Shown here: positions 28,856-37,323 of the stretch, piece after piece
Position numbering within the stretch: position 1 is the stretch's first letter
Layout of the letters: each line of letters starts with the position of its first letter
Source of the DNA: Methylotenera sp.
GTDB taxonomy: Bacteria; Pseudomonadota; Gammaproteobacteria; Burkholderiales; Methylophilaceae
Length of the DNA: 53,446 bases
NCBI GenBank assembly: GCA_005797835.1
Contig: SYKG01000005.1
Location: 67,879 to 121,324, forward strand
Reading direction: 5' to 3'
Notes under the pieces: model-generated
What the model saw: the letters and a program-made list of their open reading frames with translations, nothing else
Told to the model about the DNA's origin: nothing
The model's database searches: none
Program-made: the position numbers and the translations under genes

Positions 28856-30142
28856 TTATGACCTCACTATACTTTCTAGAACTTCAAAGTAAGTGGGAAA
28901 TGTTTTATTTACGCATGCCGGATTATTAATTGTGATTGGTATATTTTTAAGACTCACCAATGAAAAACACATGGCCATTCTGTGGTCGTCGTAAGTATCT
29001 ATCTGTGCATGCGCTTTGACATGAAGAGGAGGGGTAATTTCAATAAAATCTTCACCTTCAATTATAGTTGCACCTAATTTTCTGAGTTCAGTTGCCATAG
29101 CTTTAATGCGATCAGTTTCTTTAACCCGCCAACTTGCAATGTTATAAAGTTTAGAAGTACCTTTTGCAAATAAAGCCAAGACCGCAAGTGTCATTGAAGA
29201 ATCTGGAATGTGATTGCAATCAAGATTGATTGCCTGAAGTGTTTCAACTTTTGCAACTTTAATTGATGCTTCAAGAATATTAATTTTAGCGCCCATAAGG
29301 GTAAGGATCTCAGCAAATTTCAAATCGCCTTGAATACTATTTTTCCCAATACCATTAACTTCGATATCTCCAGCAAGCGCACCTGCAGCCAAAAAGTAGG
29401 AAGCTGAAGAAGCATCACCTTCAACAAATATTTCCCCCGGACTTAAGTACGTACTCGAATTGGGAATGACAAAATGCTGCCAGTCTAATTTTTTTACAAA
29501 TACGCCAAATCGCGCCATGAGATTTATCGTGATATCGATATAGGGTTTTGAAATTAAATCACCTATGATTTCGATAGATACTTCTCTTTTTGTAATTGGA
29601 ATCGCCATCAAAAGAGCTGTTAAGAATTGACTTGAAATATCACCTCTAATTTTTATGGGACCATTAATAATGATTTCAGAAGGAGATATTTTTAGAGGGG
29701 GATAACCTTCTTGATTAAGATAGCTTATATCTGCATTTAATTGTAAAAGCGTATCAACGAGATCTTTAATTGGACGCTCTTGCATTCGATGCACACCACT
29801 TAATATGTAATTACCACGATTAAAAGAAAGTACTGCAGTAAGCGGCCTAAATGCAGTACCTGCATTACCTAAAAAAATTTCGGATGATTTATTTTTAAAA
29901 TGACCCTGTGTGCCTTGAATGAGAATATCGCCATTATCTTTTTGCTCAAGATTTACTTGAAGTTTTTTTAACGCCTCGATCATGTGATAAGTATCATCAG
30001 ATACAAGTGCATGTTTTATAGTTGTTGTGCCCTTTGCAATTGCAGATAAGAGAAGAATACGATTTGTTATACTTTTAGATCCAGGGAGGGTAACTTGACC
30101 AGAAATAGATAGAACAGCTTTTAATTTCTTTTGGATTGTCAT
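28856..30142 (-). CDS. aroA: 3-phosphoshikimate 1-carboxyvinyltransferase (EPSP synthase)
   Basis: Sixth step of the shikimate pathway. Visible motifs are LPGSKSITNRILLLSAIAKG near the N-terminus (substrate Lys), LGNAGTAFRPLTAVL (PEP/glyphosate loop), GDISSQFLTALLMA, EGDASSASYFLAAGAL, RVKETDRIKAMATELRKLG and DDHRMAMCFSL near the C-terminus. Length 428 aa. It carries the LGNAGTA loop of class I enzymes. It lies between tyrA (9 nt) and cmk (abutting). Confidence 0.96.
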   Translation of the reverse strand: MTIQKKLKAVLSISGQVTLPGSKSITNRILLLSAIAKGTTTIKHALVSDDTYHMIEALKKLQVNLEQKDNGDILIQGTQGHFKNKSSEIFLGNAGTAFRPLTAVLSFNRGNYILSGVHRMQERPIKDLVDTLLQLNADISYLNQEGYPPLKISPSEIIINGPIKIRGDISSQFLTALLMAIPITKREVSIEIIGDLISKPYIDITINLMARFGVFVKKLDWQHFVIPNSSTYLSPGEIFVEGDASSASYFLAAGALAGDIEVNGIGKNSIQGDLKFAEILTLMGAKINILEASIKVAKVETLQAINLDCNHIPDSSMTLAVLALFAKGTSKLYNIASWRVKETDRIKAMATELRKLGATIIEGEDFIEITPPLHVKAHAQIDTYDDHRMAMCFSLVSLKNIPITINNPACVNKTFPTYFEVLESIVRS

Positions 30143-30151
30143 GCGCTTAAA

Positions 30152-31006
30152 TTATTGAGACCATTCGTTACGAGTTTTGCTCGCGTTTTTAAATAATGCT
30201 AAAATCTTTTTTTCATCTTCATGCTTAATCGCGTCATTAATTAATTCCATTTGATTCTCAAAATATTTAATATCTTCAAGGATGAATTTTTTATTTGCGA
30301 AAATGATATCTTTCCACATCTCAGGAGAACTAGCTGCAATTCTTGTAAAATCTTTAAATCCGCTTGCAGCATACTGTAAAAGCTCATTTGCATTTGATCT
30401 CTGCGTAATCATGTCTACAAGAGAAAAAGCTAATAGGTGTGGGAGATGACTAATTGTTGAAAATATTTTGTCATGATCAATATGAGACATATATGAAACT
30501 TTGGCACCTGCATTTTTCCAAAGCGTTGTAATCATTTCTTTTGCTCTAAGAGATGAATGTTGATCTGGGGTTAAAATGACATTTTTATTCTTAAATAAAT
30601 CACTATGGGCTGCCATTGCACCATGTTTTTCAGATCCAGCAATAGGGTGCCCACCAATAAATTGAGAGTATTGCTGACCTAAAATTTCTCTTGCAGATTC
30701 AATTACATCTGTTTTTGTACTGCCTACATCCGTAATTATGGTATGTGAAGATAAATATGGTTGAATTATTTTGAGTATAGATGGAATTTGGGCGACCGGT
30801 GTTGCAATAATTATAATATTTGCTTCCGCAATATTTTTGTCTAAATCTTGGCTCGTATGATCGATAATCTTAAGCTTAATTGCATCATTAAGATTATCTT
30901 GGTTCCTCCCAACGCCTATAATACTAGACGTAAGACCAGTTTTTTTCAAAGAGAGTGCAATAGATCCCCCGATAAGACCGACACCAAAAATAAGAATTTT
31001 ATTCAC
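30152..31006 (-). CDS. tyrA: Prephenate dehydrogenase (TyrA)
   Basis: NAD(P)-dependent oxidative decarboxylation of prephenate (or arogenate) for tyrosine synthesis. The 284-residue product has the Rossmann motif ILIFGVGLIGGSIALSLKK at the N-terminus, TDVGSTKTDVIE, GGHPIAGSEKHGAMAA and SHLPHLLAFSLVD. The start is GTG at 31006, fixed by the Rossmann strand. It precedes aroA as in other betaproteobacteria, but the usual upstream pheA/hisC genes are replaced by bpt and aat. Substrate preference cannot be read. Confidence 0.93.
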   Translation of the reverse strand: MNKILIFGVGLIGGSIALSLKKTGLTSSIIGVGRNQDNLNDAIKLKIIDHTSQDLDKNIAEANIIIIATPVAQIPSILKIIQPYLSSHTIITDVGSTKTDVIESAREILGQQYSQFIGGHPIAGSEKHGAMAAHSDLFKNKNVILTPDQHSSLRAKEMITTLWKNAGAKVSYMSHIDHDKIFSTISHLPHLLAFSLVDMITQRSNANELLQYAASGFKDFTRIAASSPEMWKDIIFANKKFILEDIKYFENQMELINDAIKHEDEKKILALFKNASKTRNEWSQ

Positions 31007-31020
31007 TGTATATGGTTGAT

Positions 31021-31782
31021 TTATTTGATATTATTTAAGATTCGAATTGTATCATGTTCACTATTAAAAGATCGCCATTCCTTATTTATGAATAGCTCAA
31101 AAGGCTTAAAGTGAGTTTTATAATTCATTTTTTTACTTTCTTTAATCCAGTAACCTAAGTAAAAATAATCTAATCCTTTTTCAATGCACCAATTGATAAG
31201 CCATAGTATGGAATAGGTGCCATAACTCCGAGATTTATCGTGAGTATCATAAAATGTGTAAACTGCAGAAACTCCATCATTAATTATATCGATAAAACTT
31301 ACCATTTTTAAATGGCCTTGATGTTCAAATTGAATTAATCGACTATCAATATTGCTTTGTAGTAAAAATTCACTGTACTGATTGATATCTTCATCGGTTG
31401 TTTTTATTTTATCGTGCCTCATTTTTTGATAATCCAAATAAAGCTTAAAATGATTTTCATTAAATGAAAGAGGGAGGACTGAAGCTTTTAAATAACTATG
31501 ATTTTTCAGGATTCGCTTAAAGCTTTTTGAGGACACAAAATTTTTAACATTGATACGAATAGGAATACATGCATTACAGAGTTCACAATATGGTTTGTAT
31601 GTAAATTTACCACTTCTTCGAAAACCTTTTTTTATGAGGCCATCGTAATGAGATTGACTGATAAGGTGATGAGGAGTTGCCACCAAGGATTGAGATGCTC
31701 GACCTTCAACATAACCACATGCATAACTTGTGGTAACATAGAATTGAATCTTATGACTAGAAAGTTTGTCAGGAAGGCTCAT
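31021..31782 (-). CDS. bpt: Bacterial aminoacyl-tRNA protein transferase Bpt (ATE family)
   Basis: N-degron pathway enzyme of the ATE1-like family. Bacterial Bpt transfers Leu from Leu-tRNA onto N-terminal Asp or Glu, marking proteins for ClpS/ClpAP. The 253-residue product has YACGYVEGRASQSLVATPHH, GFRRSGKFTYKPYCELCNAC and the C-terminal LGYWIKESKKMNYKTHFKPFE. It overlaps aat by 4 nt (ATGA), which strongly supports the role. Confidence 0.92.
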   Translation of the reverse strand: MSLPDKLSSHKIQFYVTTSYACGYVEGRASQSLVATPHHLISQSHYDGLIKKGFRRSGKFTYKPYCELCNACIPIRINVKNFVSSKSFKRILKNHSYLKASVLPLSFNENHFKLYLDYQKMRHDKIKTTDEDINQYSEFLLQSNIDSRLIQFEHQGHLKMVSFIDIINDGVSAVYTFYDTHDKSRSYGTYSILWLINWCIEKGLDYFYLGYWIKESKKMNYKTHFKPFELFINKEWRSFNSEHDTIRILNNIK

Positions 31783-32465
31783 GTTTTAATGTAAGTCTTG
31801 AGTAATTGAAGAAACTTATCACGTGCGATTTCCTTAGCACCAAAATTTAAAAGATAATCTGTTTTCATCTGACAGTCTATCATTTTTATATTAATATTTT
31901 TTAGGTGCTGGACAGTTTGTACGAATGCTATTTTGGAAGCATTCGCATCAAAATGAAACATAGATTCACCAAAGAAAACGCAATCTATAATAATCCCGTA
32001 AAGACCTCCAACCAGGTTTTTATTGAAATAAATTTCAAAAGAGTGAGCCATTTTTAGTCGGTGTAATTCTGAATATGCACTGATAATGCGATCATCAATC
32101 CAAGTACCATTTTGACCCTTCCTTTTTACCTCAGCACAATGTTTAATGACAGCTGTAAAATTCTTATTTATAAAAAATTGATAATTATTTTTTTTAATTT
32201 TTTTAGATAGTGATGAAGAAATCCTTAGGTCATTGGGAAATAATACTAGCCTTGGATTAGGTGACCACCATAAAATAGGTTCTTGTTTATTAAACCAAGG
32301 AAAGATTCCTTGCTTATAAGCCTCAATAATTTTTTTAGCTTTAAGTGTTTTCGATATGGCGATAAGACCATTAGGCTCATTAAGCGCTTGATCAGTATTC
32401 GGAAAGGGATCATGATTATCAAGAAAAGTGATATATCCAAAATCCGTTTTTATCTTTTGACCCAT
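31779..32465 (-). CDS. aat: Leucyl/phenylalanyl-tRNA-protein transferase
   Basis: N-degron enzyme adding Leu or Phe to N-terminal Arg or Lys. The 228-residue product contains LNEPNGLIAISKTLKAKKII, the signature AYKQGIFPWFNKQEPILWWSP and a GNAT-like core (GGLYGIIIDCVFFGESMFH). It is the first gene of a minus-strand run aat-bpt-tyrA-aroA-cmk. Its start is only 31 bp from the divergent TraB-family gene, so its promoter must overlap that gene. Confidence 0.94.
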   Translation of the reverse strand: MGQKIKTDFGYITFLDNHDPFPNTDQALNEPNGLIAISKTLKAKKIIEAYKQGIFPWFNKQEPILWWSPNPRLVLFPNDLRISSSLSKKIKKNNYQFFINKNFTAVIKHCAEVKRKGQNGTWIDDRIISAYSELHRLKMAHSFEIYFNKNLVGGLYGIIIDCVFFGESMFHFDANASKIAFVQTVQHLKNINIKMIDCQMKTDYLLNFGAKEIARDKFLQLLKTYIKT

Positions 32466-32496
32466 AATTTTTTTAAGGAATATTTATTTTACAAAT

Positions 32497-33351
32497 ATGA
32501 AATGTTTTTCAATATTAATTATGTTACTCTTAAATTTAAGCTCAAACGTTCATGCCAGAGAGCTAGGATTATTTTGGAAATTGAATGCACCAAATGGTTC
32601 GACACATTATCTATTTGGCACCATACATTCTGACGACAACAAAATAGTAAATTTCTTACCGATCATAAAAAAATCTCTTAATGCCTCTGATCTACTTTTA
32701 GTTGAAATTACACCTGGTGGTCATTCACAAAATCTTTTTTTGAAAGATTATTCTTTAGTACCTTTTTTGAATGAACTTGAGTTAAGTCAAGTCAGAATGC
32801 TCTCAGAGTTTCATGTGATGTTTTTTGAAAATGTTATCAGGATGAAGCCTTGGCTTTTAGCTATTATTTTTGATTCTCCAAGACCTCACACAGAATTTAA
32901 TCAAGACTACCTTTTAATGGCAATGGCAGCAGAACTAGATAAAGAAGTCTTAGGTATTGAGTCATCTCAAGAGCATTTTGCTACGATGGATTCTTTATCT
33001 TTAGATGAACAATTAATGATGCTTAGAGCGGTTTTAAAAAAAACTGAAAAAGAAAAAATATCTGATTATAATTTGCTCATGAAAGACTACCTTTCATCTA
33101 ATTTAGATCAAGTACGGAAGACTGATGAGCGATTAACAAGTAAATTATTAACTAAAGTACTTTGGGCTAAAGTTAAAGTTCAGCTCATGGATGAGAGGAA
33201 TAAAAAAATGGTTGCAAAAATTAATGCACTTTCAATTGATAAGCAGTTATTTATTGCAGTAGGAGCCTCTCATCTTTCTGGTCAGGATGGCTTAATAAAT
33301 CAGTTAAGAAAATTAGGTTTTAAAATATCTCCTTTGAAAGCATTCGATTAA
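32497..33351 (+). CDS. TraB/GumN family protein, secreted
   Basis: Member of the TraB/GumN (PF01963-type) family, considered erythromycin-esterase/Tiki-like metallopeptidase relatives. The 284-residue product has a signal peptide (KCFSILIMLLLNLSSNVHA), then LFWKLNAPNGSTHYLFGTIHSDD with the family GT-H motif, EVLGIESSQEH, and a C-terminal IAVGASHLSGQDGLINQLRKLGF with a second conserved His. It is predicted periplasmic. Bacterial function is poorly defined; the TrmH gene follows after 1 nt, which suggests co-transcription rather than a shared task. Confidence 0.85.
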   Translation: MKCFSILIMLLLNLSSNVHARELGLFWKLNAPNGSTHYLFGTIHSDDNKIVNFLPIIKKSLNASDLLLVEITPGGHSQNLFLKDYSLVPFLNELELSQVRMLSEFHVMFFENVIRMKPWLLAIIFDSPRPHTEFNQDYLLMAMAAELDKEVLGIESSQEHFATMDSLSLDEQLMMLRAVLKKTEKEKISDYNLLMKDYLSSNLDQVRKTDERLTSKLLTKVLWAKVKVQLMDERNKKMVAKINALSIDKQLFIAVGASHLSGQDGLINQLRKLGFKISPLKAFD

Positions 33352-33352
33352 T

Positions 33353-34129
33353 ATGAAGTGCCAAACTATTTTATCTCGGGGGAATCAATATTTTAAACAT
33401 TTAAAGAAACTTAATGAATCCCCTAGTTATCGTCACGAAGTTCAGCAAACAATTTTGGATGGGATGCATCTTATTGAGTCTTATGTTGAAAGATTTGGCT
33501 CTCCTGATTCTGTCGCTTTAATTGAAGGTGGTGATGTTAACAAGATCGCATCTTATCTTAATAAAGGTACGCAAGTATTAGAATTTCCAGCTGGGCTCTT
33601 TTCAGAAATAGCTCCCGTAATATCACCATCGGGTATTCTTGCTTCCATCAACATCCCTCTTTTAGAAATCCCAAAAAAACAGAACTGTATTTTATTATTA
33701 GAGGATATCCAAGATCCTGGCAATTTGGGAAGCATATTGAGATCCGCACGTGCTTCGGGTGTGGATCTCGTTTATTTATCTAGTCATTGCGCAGATCTTT
33801 GGTCGCCAAAAGTATTAAGAGGTGGGCAAGGAGCTCATTTTTATCTTCCATGTATTGAGAAGGCTAGTTTCTCCGATATTACAAAAGCATTTAAAGGAAA
33901 AATTTTTGCTACTGAATTGACTGGAAAATCGGTTTTTAAGGAAGACCTGAAGGGACCTGCCGCCTTTATTTTTGGAAATGAGGGGAGCGGTCTTCAATCA
34001 GAAACAATATGCTTGTGTTCACATTCAATTCAAATACCTATGAAAAAAGGTATTGAATCATTAAACGTTTCAGCTGCTGTATCCATCTGTTTGTATGAAA
34101 AATATAGACAAGAATATTCCAATGTTTAA
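33353..34129 (+). CDS. TrmH/SpoU-family RNA 2'-O-ribose methyltransferase
   Basis: SPOUT methyltransferase acting on rRNA or tRNA. The three SpoU motifs are clear: LLEDIQDPGNLGSILRSA (motif 1), IFGNEGSGL (motif 2) and IPMKKGIESLNVSAAVSICLYE (motif 3, the knotted SAM-binding loop). An N-terminal substrate-binding region (about 1-100) precedes them. Length 258 aa. The target nucleotide cannot be inferred; it may be an RlmB/TsnR-like relative. After this gene comes the longest convergent spacer in the window. Confidence 0.9.
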   Translation: MKCQTILSRGNQYFKHLKKLNESPSYRHEVQQTILDGMHLIESYVERFGSPDSVALIEGGDVNKIASYLNKGTQVLEFPAGLFSEIAPVISPSGILASINIPLLEIPKKQNCILLLEDIQDPGNLGSILRSARASGVDLVYLSSHCADLWSPKVLRGGQGAHFYLPCIEKASFSDITKAFKGKIFATELTGKSVFKEDLKGPAAFIFGNEGSGLQSETICLCSHSIQIPMKKGIESLNVSAAVSICLYEKYRQEYSNV

Positions 34130-34362
34130 TTGAGTCATTTGATTCGTTTAAGATAAAACCCACTTCATCTTTTGAAAATTAATAATTTTTATTATTAGCA
34201 GAGATGTCGGTATTTTCGAAATTAATAGATGTAATGTGTCCTAAGCACTCTGCATTAAATTTCAATTCTGGTGTTTGACATCAAAATACTAACGACTTTA
34301 GTGAAAAGAGATATATAGTGCAGAGCGACATTCGGATAGGAGGCGAAGTAACTTATGTAAAT
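34130..34362. other. 233-bp non-coding spacer with dyads, possible small RNA
   Basis: No ORF or known RNA is recognised. Visible structures are an all-AT hairpin TAATAAT-TTTT-ATTATTA (34180-34197); CTCTGCA (34248-34254) pairing with TGCAGAG (34319-34325), extended by TGTC/GACA outside a bulge; ACTAA-CGACT-TTAGT (34288-34302) inside that arm; and TTGACA at 34275-34280. A perfect AGGAGG at 34339-34344 is followed by an ATG-TAA start-stop pair (34355-34360). All other convergent gaps here are 10 bp or less, so this space is unusual. Confidence 0.4.
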
Positions 34363-34677
34363 TTATGAAAAAGTGTTGATATAAGGTGGAATATGCCAAC
34401 TATATAAATCTTTGCCCAAAATAGAGAGATTGCATTTAATTCGATCATTGTTAGAACTACTTACAATAAATTCATAAGATCTCAATAGAACAACCTGACC
34501 TTTTCCATTCCGTTTCAATGTAATTTTTTCACAGGCAACTGTCTCATCTAAAAACTGAAGATCAAATTGTTTAGATAAATTTTTTCCAAGTTGAATAGCG
34601 AGTTCGCGTTTTGAAATTGTGTCAATCCAAAACCAAGAGATTGTTACTATTAAAGCAAAAAGGATATATTCCAACAT
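34363..34677 (-). CDS. DUF3301 domain-containing small membrane protein
   Basis: A 104-residue protein matching the DUF3301 pattern of beta/gammaproteobacteria: an N-terminal membrane helix (EYILFALIVTISWFWIDTIS), then KRELAIQLGKNLSKQFDLQFLDETVACEKITLKRNGKGQV, ending in a YEFIVSS...LSILGKDLYSWHIPPY strand region. Function is unknown. It stands alone between two 233-bp spacers, on the strand opposite to both neighbours. Confidence 0.75.
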   Translation of the reverse strand: MLEYILFALIVTISWFWIDTISKRELAIQLGKNLSKQFDLQFLDETVACEKITLKRNGKGQVVLLRSYEFIVSSSNNDRIKCNLSILGKDLYSWHIPPYINTFS

Positions 34678-34910
34678 GGGATTTAAATAAAAAAGTAGAG
34701 TTTATATCTTAAGCGTAGTTTAGAGACATCAATGATTATTTTGATGCATTATTATTTGTCTTCACTAAAATAGAGATAAATGAAGACTAAAAGTGGTTAA
34801 AAATATAATAACTCGTAAAATTTATAATAAAAAATTTATAATCTCAAATTTTGGCTCATTTTTATATAAAATTGAGACTAATTTATTAATAAACAGAAGG
34901 AGTTCTCCTC
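34678..34910. promoter_or_regulatory. amt upstream region (divergent with DUF3301 gene)
   Basis: Very AT-rich 233-bp spacer. It contains the dyads CATCAA...TTGATG (about 34729-34748) and GTCTTCA (34758-34764)...TGAAGAC (34781-34787), and an exact 12-bp direct repeat AAAATTTATAAT (34817-34828 and 34831-34842, 14-bp period), each copy ending in a TATAAT hexamer. These may be -10 boxes or regulator sites for amt. I do not see a sigma-54 site with a proper -12 GC. Confidence 0.4.
34898..34909 (+). promoter_or_regulatory. Ribosome binding site of amt inside a palindrome
   Basis: AGGAGTTCTCCT immediately precedes the amt ATG (34911). The Shine-Dalgarno AGGA can pair with the following TCCT across a GTTC loop, so the site could be self-sequestered. 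Possible translational control is an inference. Confidence 0.45.
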
Positions 34911-36101
34911 ATGGATAACTTAATTGGTGCAAATGATGTTTTATTTGTCTTATTGGGGGCGATTATGGTGCTTGCTATGCATGCAGGCTTCGCATTTTTA
35001 GAAGTTGGCACGGTTCGTCATAAAAACCAAGTCAATGCCCTAGTTAAAATCCTAGTCGATTTTTCTGCGTCCACAATTGCCTATTTTTTTATAGGATACG
35101 GCATTGCTTATGGAGTTAGTTTTTTATCTCCTGCAGAAACATTAGCCACTAAAAATGGATATGAGCTCGTTAAGTTTTTTTTCCTACTTACTTTTGCTGC
35201 AGCCATTCCTGCAATTATTTCTGGGGGTATCGCTGAAAGAGCAAAATTTAATTCCCAGTTAGCAGCTACTTTTGTATTGGTAGGTTTTGTGTATCCAATT
35301 TTTGAAGGAATTGCATGGAATAATCATTTAGGCATTCAATCTTTTCTTGAAGGTAATTTTGGATATAAATTTCATGACTTTGCGGGTTCAGTAGTTGTGC
35401 ACGCAATGGGAGGTTGGATTGCATTAGTAGCGGTTTTATTACTTGGAGCAAGACATGGAAGATATAGCAAAGACGGGAGACTTCATGCTTACCCACCATC
35501 TAATATTCCCTTTCTAGCTTTAGGTGCTTGGATTTTAACTGTGGGTTGGTTTGGTTTTAATGTGATGTCAGCGCAAACAGCAAATGGAATTTCAGGACTT
35601 GTGGCGATTAATTCTTTAATGGCTTTAGTAGGTGGCACTATTGCAGCATTCATTATGGGTAAAAATGATCCTGGCTTTATTCATAATGGACCGCTCGCAG
35701 GGCTTGTAGCTGTTTGTGCAGGATCAGACATTTTTCACCCCATAGGAGCGCTTATTACAGGCTTAGTTGCAGGCATTCTTTTTGTATGGGCTTTTACGAT
35801 AACGCAAAATCGTTTAAAAATTGATGATGTTCTAGGTGTATGGCCATTACATGGACTTTGCGGGGCATGGGGCGGTATCGCAGCAGGTATTTTTGGATCC
35901 ACTTACCTTGGAGGTATGGGTGGTGTTAGTTTTATATCTCAAGTCATTGGTACTTTATTAGGCGTTGGTATAGCTCTTCTTGGGGGTTATGTGGTTTATG
36001 GCATTATTAAGTATTTCTTTGGTATTCGATTAAGCCAAGAGGAAGAATTTAATGGGGCTGATATTTCGATTCATAAAATTGCAGCTAACGCAGAAGATTA
36101 A
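34911..36101 (+). CDS. amt: Ammonium transporter
   Basis: Amt/Rh-family inner-membrane channel for ammonium. The 396-residue product has about 11 membrane helices. The conserved pore histidines are in DFAGSVVVHAMGGW and VWPLHGLCGAWGG, and LGAWILTVGWFGFN and GGTIAAFIMGK are typical. It lacks the long N-terminal signal-like extension of AmtB, and starts directly at the first mature helix (NDVLFVLLGAIMVLAMHAGFAFLE). The usual glnK (PII) neighbour is absent on both sides. ispD follows after 32 nt. Confidence 0.95.
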   Translation: MDNLIGANDVLFVLLGAIMVLAMHAGFAFLEVGTVRHKNQVNALVKILVDFSASTIAYFFIGYGIAYGVSFLSPAETLATKNGYELVKFFFLLTFAAAIPAIISGGIAERAKFNSQLAATFVLVGFVYPIFEGIAWNNHLGIQSFLEGNFGYKFHDFAGSVVVHAMGGWIALVAVLLLGARHGRYSKDGRLHAYPPSNIPFLALGAWILTVGWFGFNVMSAQTANGISGLVAINSLMALVGGTIAAFIMGKNDPGFIHNGPLAGLVAVCAGSDIFHPIGALITGLVAGILFVWAFTITQNRLKIDDVLGVWPLHGLCGAWGGIAAGIFGSTYLGGMGGVSFISQVIGTLLGVGIALLGGYVVYGIIKYFFGIRLSQEEEFNGADISIHKIAANAED

Positions 36102-36133
36102 TCTTCTCTTTATTAAAAGCATCTTATGAGGCC

Positions 36134-36829
36134 ATGTTAAAATTTGCCATGGTCAAGTTTCATATTATTATTCCAGCAGCAGGCTCAGGCTCCAGAATGG
36201 GATTGGGCCAGCCCAAACAGTATCTTAAAATTCATAAAAAAACTTTTGTTGAAAGAGTGATCCGGGTTTTCGAAAATATTTCCCTAGTCAATTCGATTCA
36301 TATTGCACTTCATCGAGATGATGACATCTGGAAAAAGCTTAATCTTTCTTTTTCAGCGAAAGTGAATGTTCATTATTGTGGCGGTGAATCTCGGGTAAAA
36401 ACAGTGCTAAATACATTAGGAGTAATTAAAGATTCTGTTGGTGAAAATGATTGGATTTTGGTTCACGATGCTGCTCGTCCAGGTATCGAAGAAAAAGAAG
36501 TTCAACATTTAATGCATACCCTACAAAATGATTCAGTAGGGGGCTTACTTGCCTACCCCATAGTAGATACTATAAAAATTTCTAATAAGGAAGATAGAGT
36601 AGTTGATTCACCATTAAGAGATAACTTATGGCAAGCGCAAACTCCGCAGATGTATAGATATAAAATGCTATGTGATGCTTTAGAACAGTTTAATGGAGTT
36701 CCAACAGACGAATCTCAAGCAATTGAGCATTTAGGTATGAAGCCTAAATTAATTAAAGGTAATTTGAAAAATTTTAAAGTCACCTACCAAGAAGATCTTA
36801 GTATTCTTGAGAGCTTAATAGATAAATAG
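36134..36829 (+). CDS. ispD: 2-C-methyl-D-erythritol 4-phosphate cytidylyltransferase
   Basis: MEP-pathway enzyme making CDP-methylerythritol for isoprenoids. It shows FHIIIPAAGSGSRMGLGQPKQYL (CTP-binding, residues about 8-30), DWILVHDAARPGI, DTIKIS and WQAQTPQMYRYKMLCDAL. Length is 231 aa from ATG 36134; an in-frame ATG at 36149 (MVKFHIIIP) is an equally good start. ispF follows after 9 nt, the canonical pair. Confidence 0.95.
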   Translation: MLKFAMVKFHIIIPAAGSGSRMGLGQPKQYLKIHKKTFVERVIRVFENISLVNSIHIALHRDDDIWKKLNLSFSAKVNVHYCGGESRVKTVLNTLGVIKDSVGENDWILVHDAARPGIEEKEVQHLMHTLQNDSVGGLLAYPIVDTIKISNKEDRVVDSPLRDNLWQAQTPQMYRYKMLCDALEQFNGVPTDESQAIEHLGMKPKLIKGNLKNFKVTYQEDLSILESLIDK

Positions 36830-36838
36830 GCATTAAAT

Positions 36839-37315
36839 ATGATAAAAGTTGGACAGGGTTTTGATGTTCATCAACTGGTGAGCGGGAGAAGATGTGTAAT
36901 CGGGGGTGTTGATATCCCATTCAATAGAGGATTGCTTGGTCATTCAGATGCTGATGTTCTTCTTCATGCTATATCTGATGCAATACTTGGTGCTGCTGGG
37001 ATAGGAGATATAGGTAAGTATTTTCCAAACACAGATGCGACTAATAAAGATATTGATTCAAGAGAAATTTTAAAAAAAGTTATTGTGCTTCTTAGACAAA
37101 AAAAATATTCCATTATAAATATTGATGCTACTGTGATTTGTGAGTTACCAAAATTAATGCCTTACATAGATCAAATTAAAAAGAATATTGCTCTAGATTG
37201 CAATATTGATATAGATAGAGTGAATATTAAAGCTACTACTACTGAGGCTTTGGGATTTACAGGAAGAGGTGAGGGTATTGCAGCCCAAGCTATTTGTTTA
37301 ATAGAGTCTAAATAG
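36839..37315 (+). CDS. ispF: 2-C-methyl-D-erythritol 2,4-cyclodiphosphate synthase
   Basis: Next-but-one MEP-pathway step after IspD, forming MEcPP. The 158-residue product has the zinc-binding GQGFDVHQL and LGHSDADVLLHAISDAILGAAGIGDIG, KYFPNTD, and the C-terminal IKATTTEALGFTGRGEGIAAQA. The zinc ligands Asp and two His are all present, and length is standard. The third partner ispE is not in this window. Confidence 0.97.
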   Translation: MIKVGQGFDVHQLVSGRRCVIGGVDIPFNRGLLGHSDADVLLHAISDAILGAAGIGDIGKYFPNTDATNKDIDSREILKKVIVLLRQKKYSIINIDATVICELPKLMPYIDQIKKNIALDCNIDIDRVNIKATTTEALGFTGRGEGIAAQAICLIESK

Positions 37316-37323
37316 GCTCCTCC

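Noticed and set aside
32283-32633. 116-aa plus-strand ORF across the aat/TraB divergent region
   Set aside because: Covers the coding starts of two well-supported genes in other frames; no motif.
34678-34910. Possible sigma-54 promoter for amt (TGGCTC ...)
   Set aside because: TGGCTC near 34854 has the -24 GG, but the -12 GC (TTGC) is absent at the required spacing; the match is not supported.
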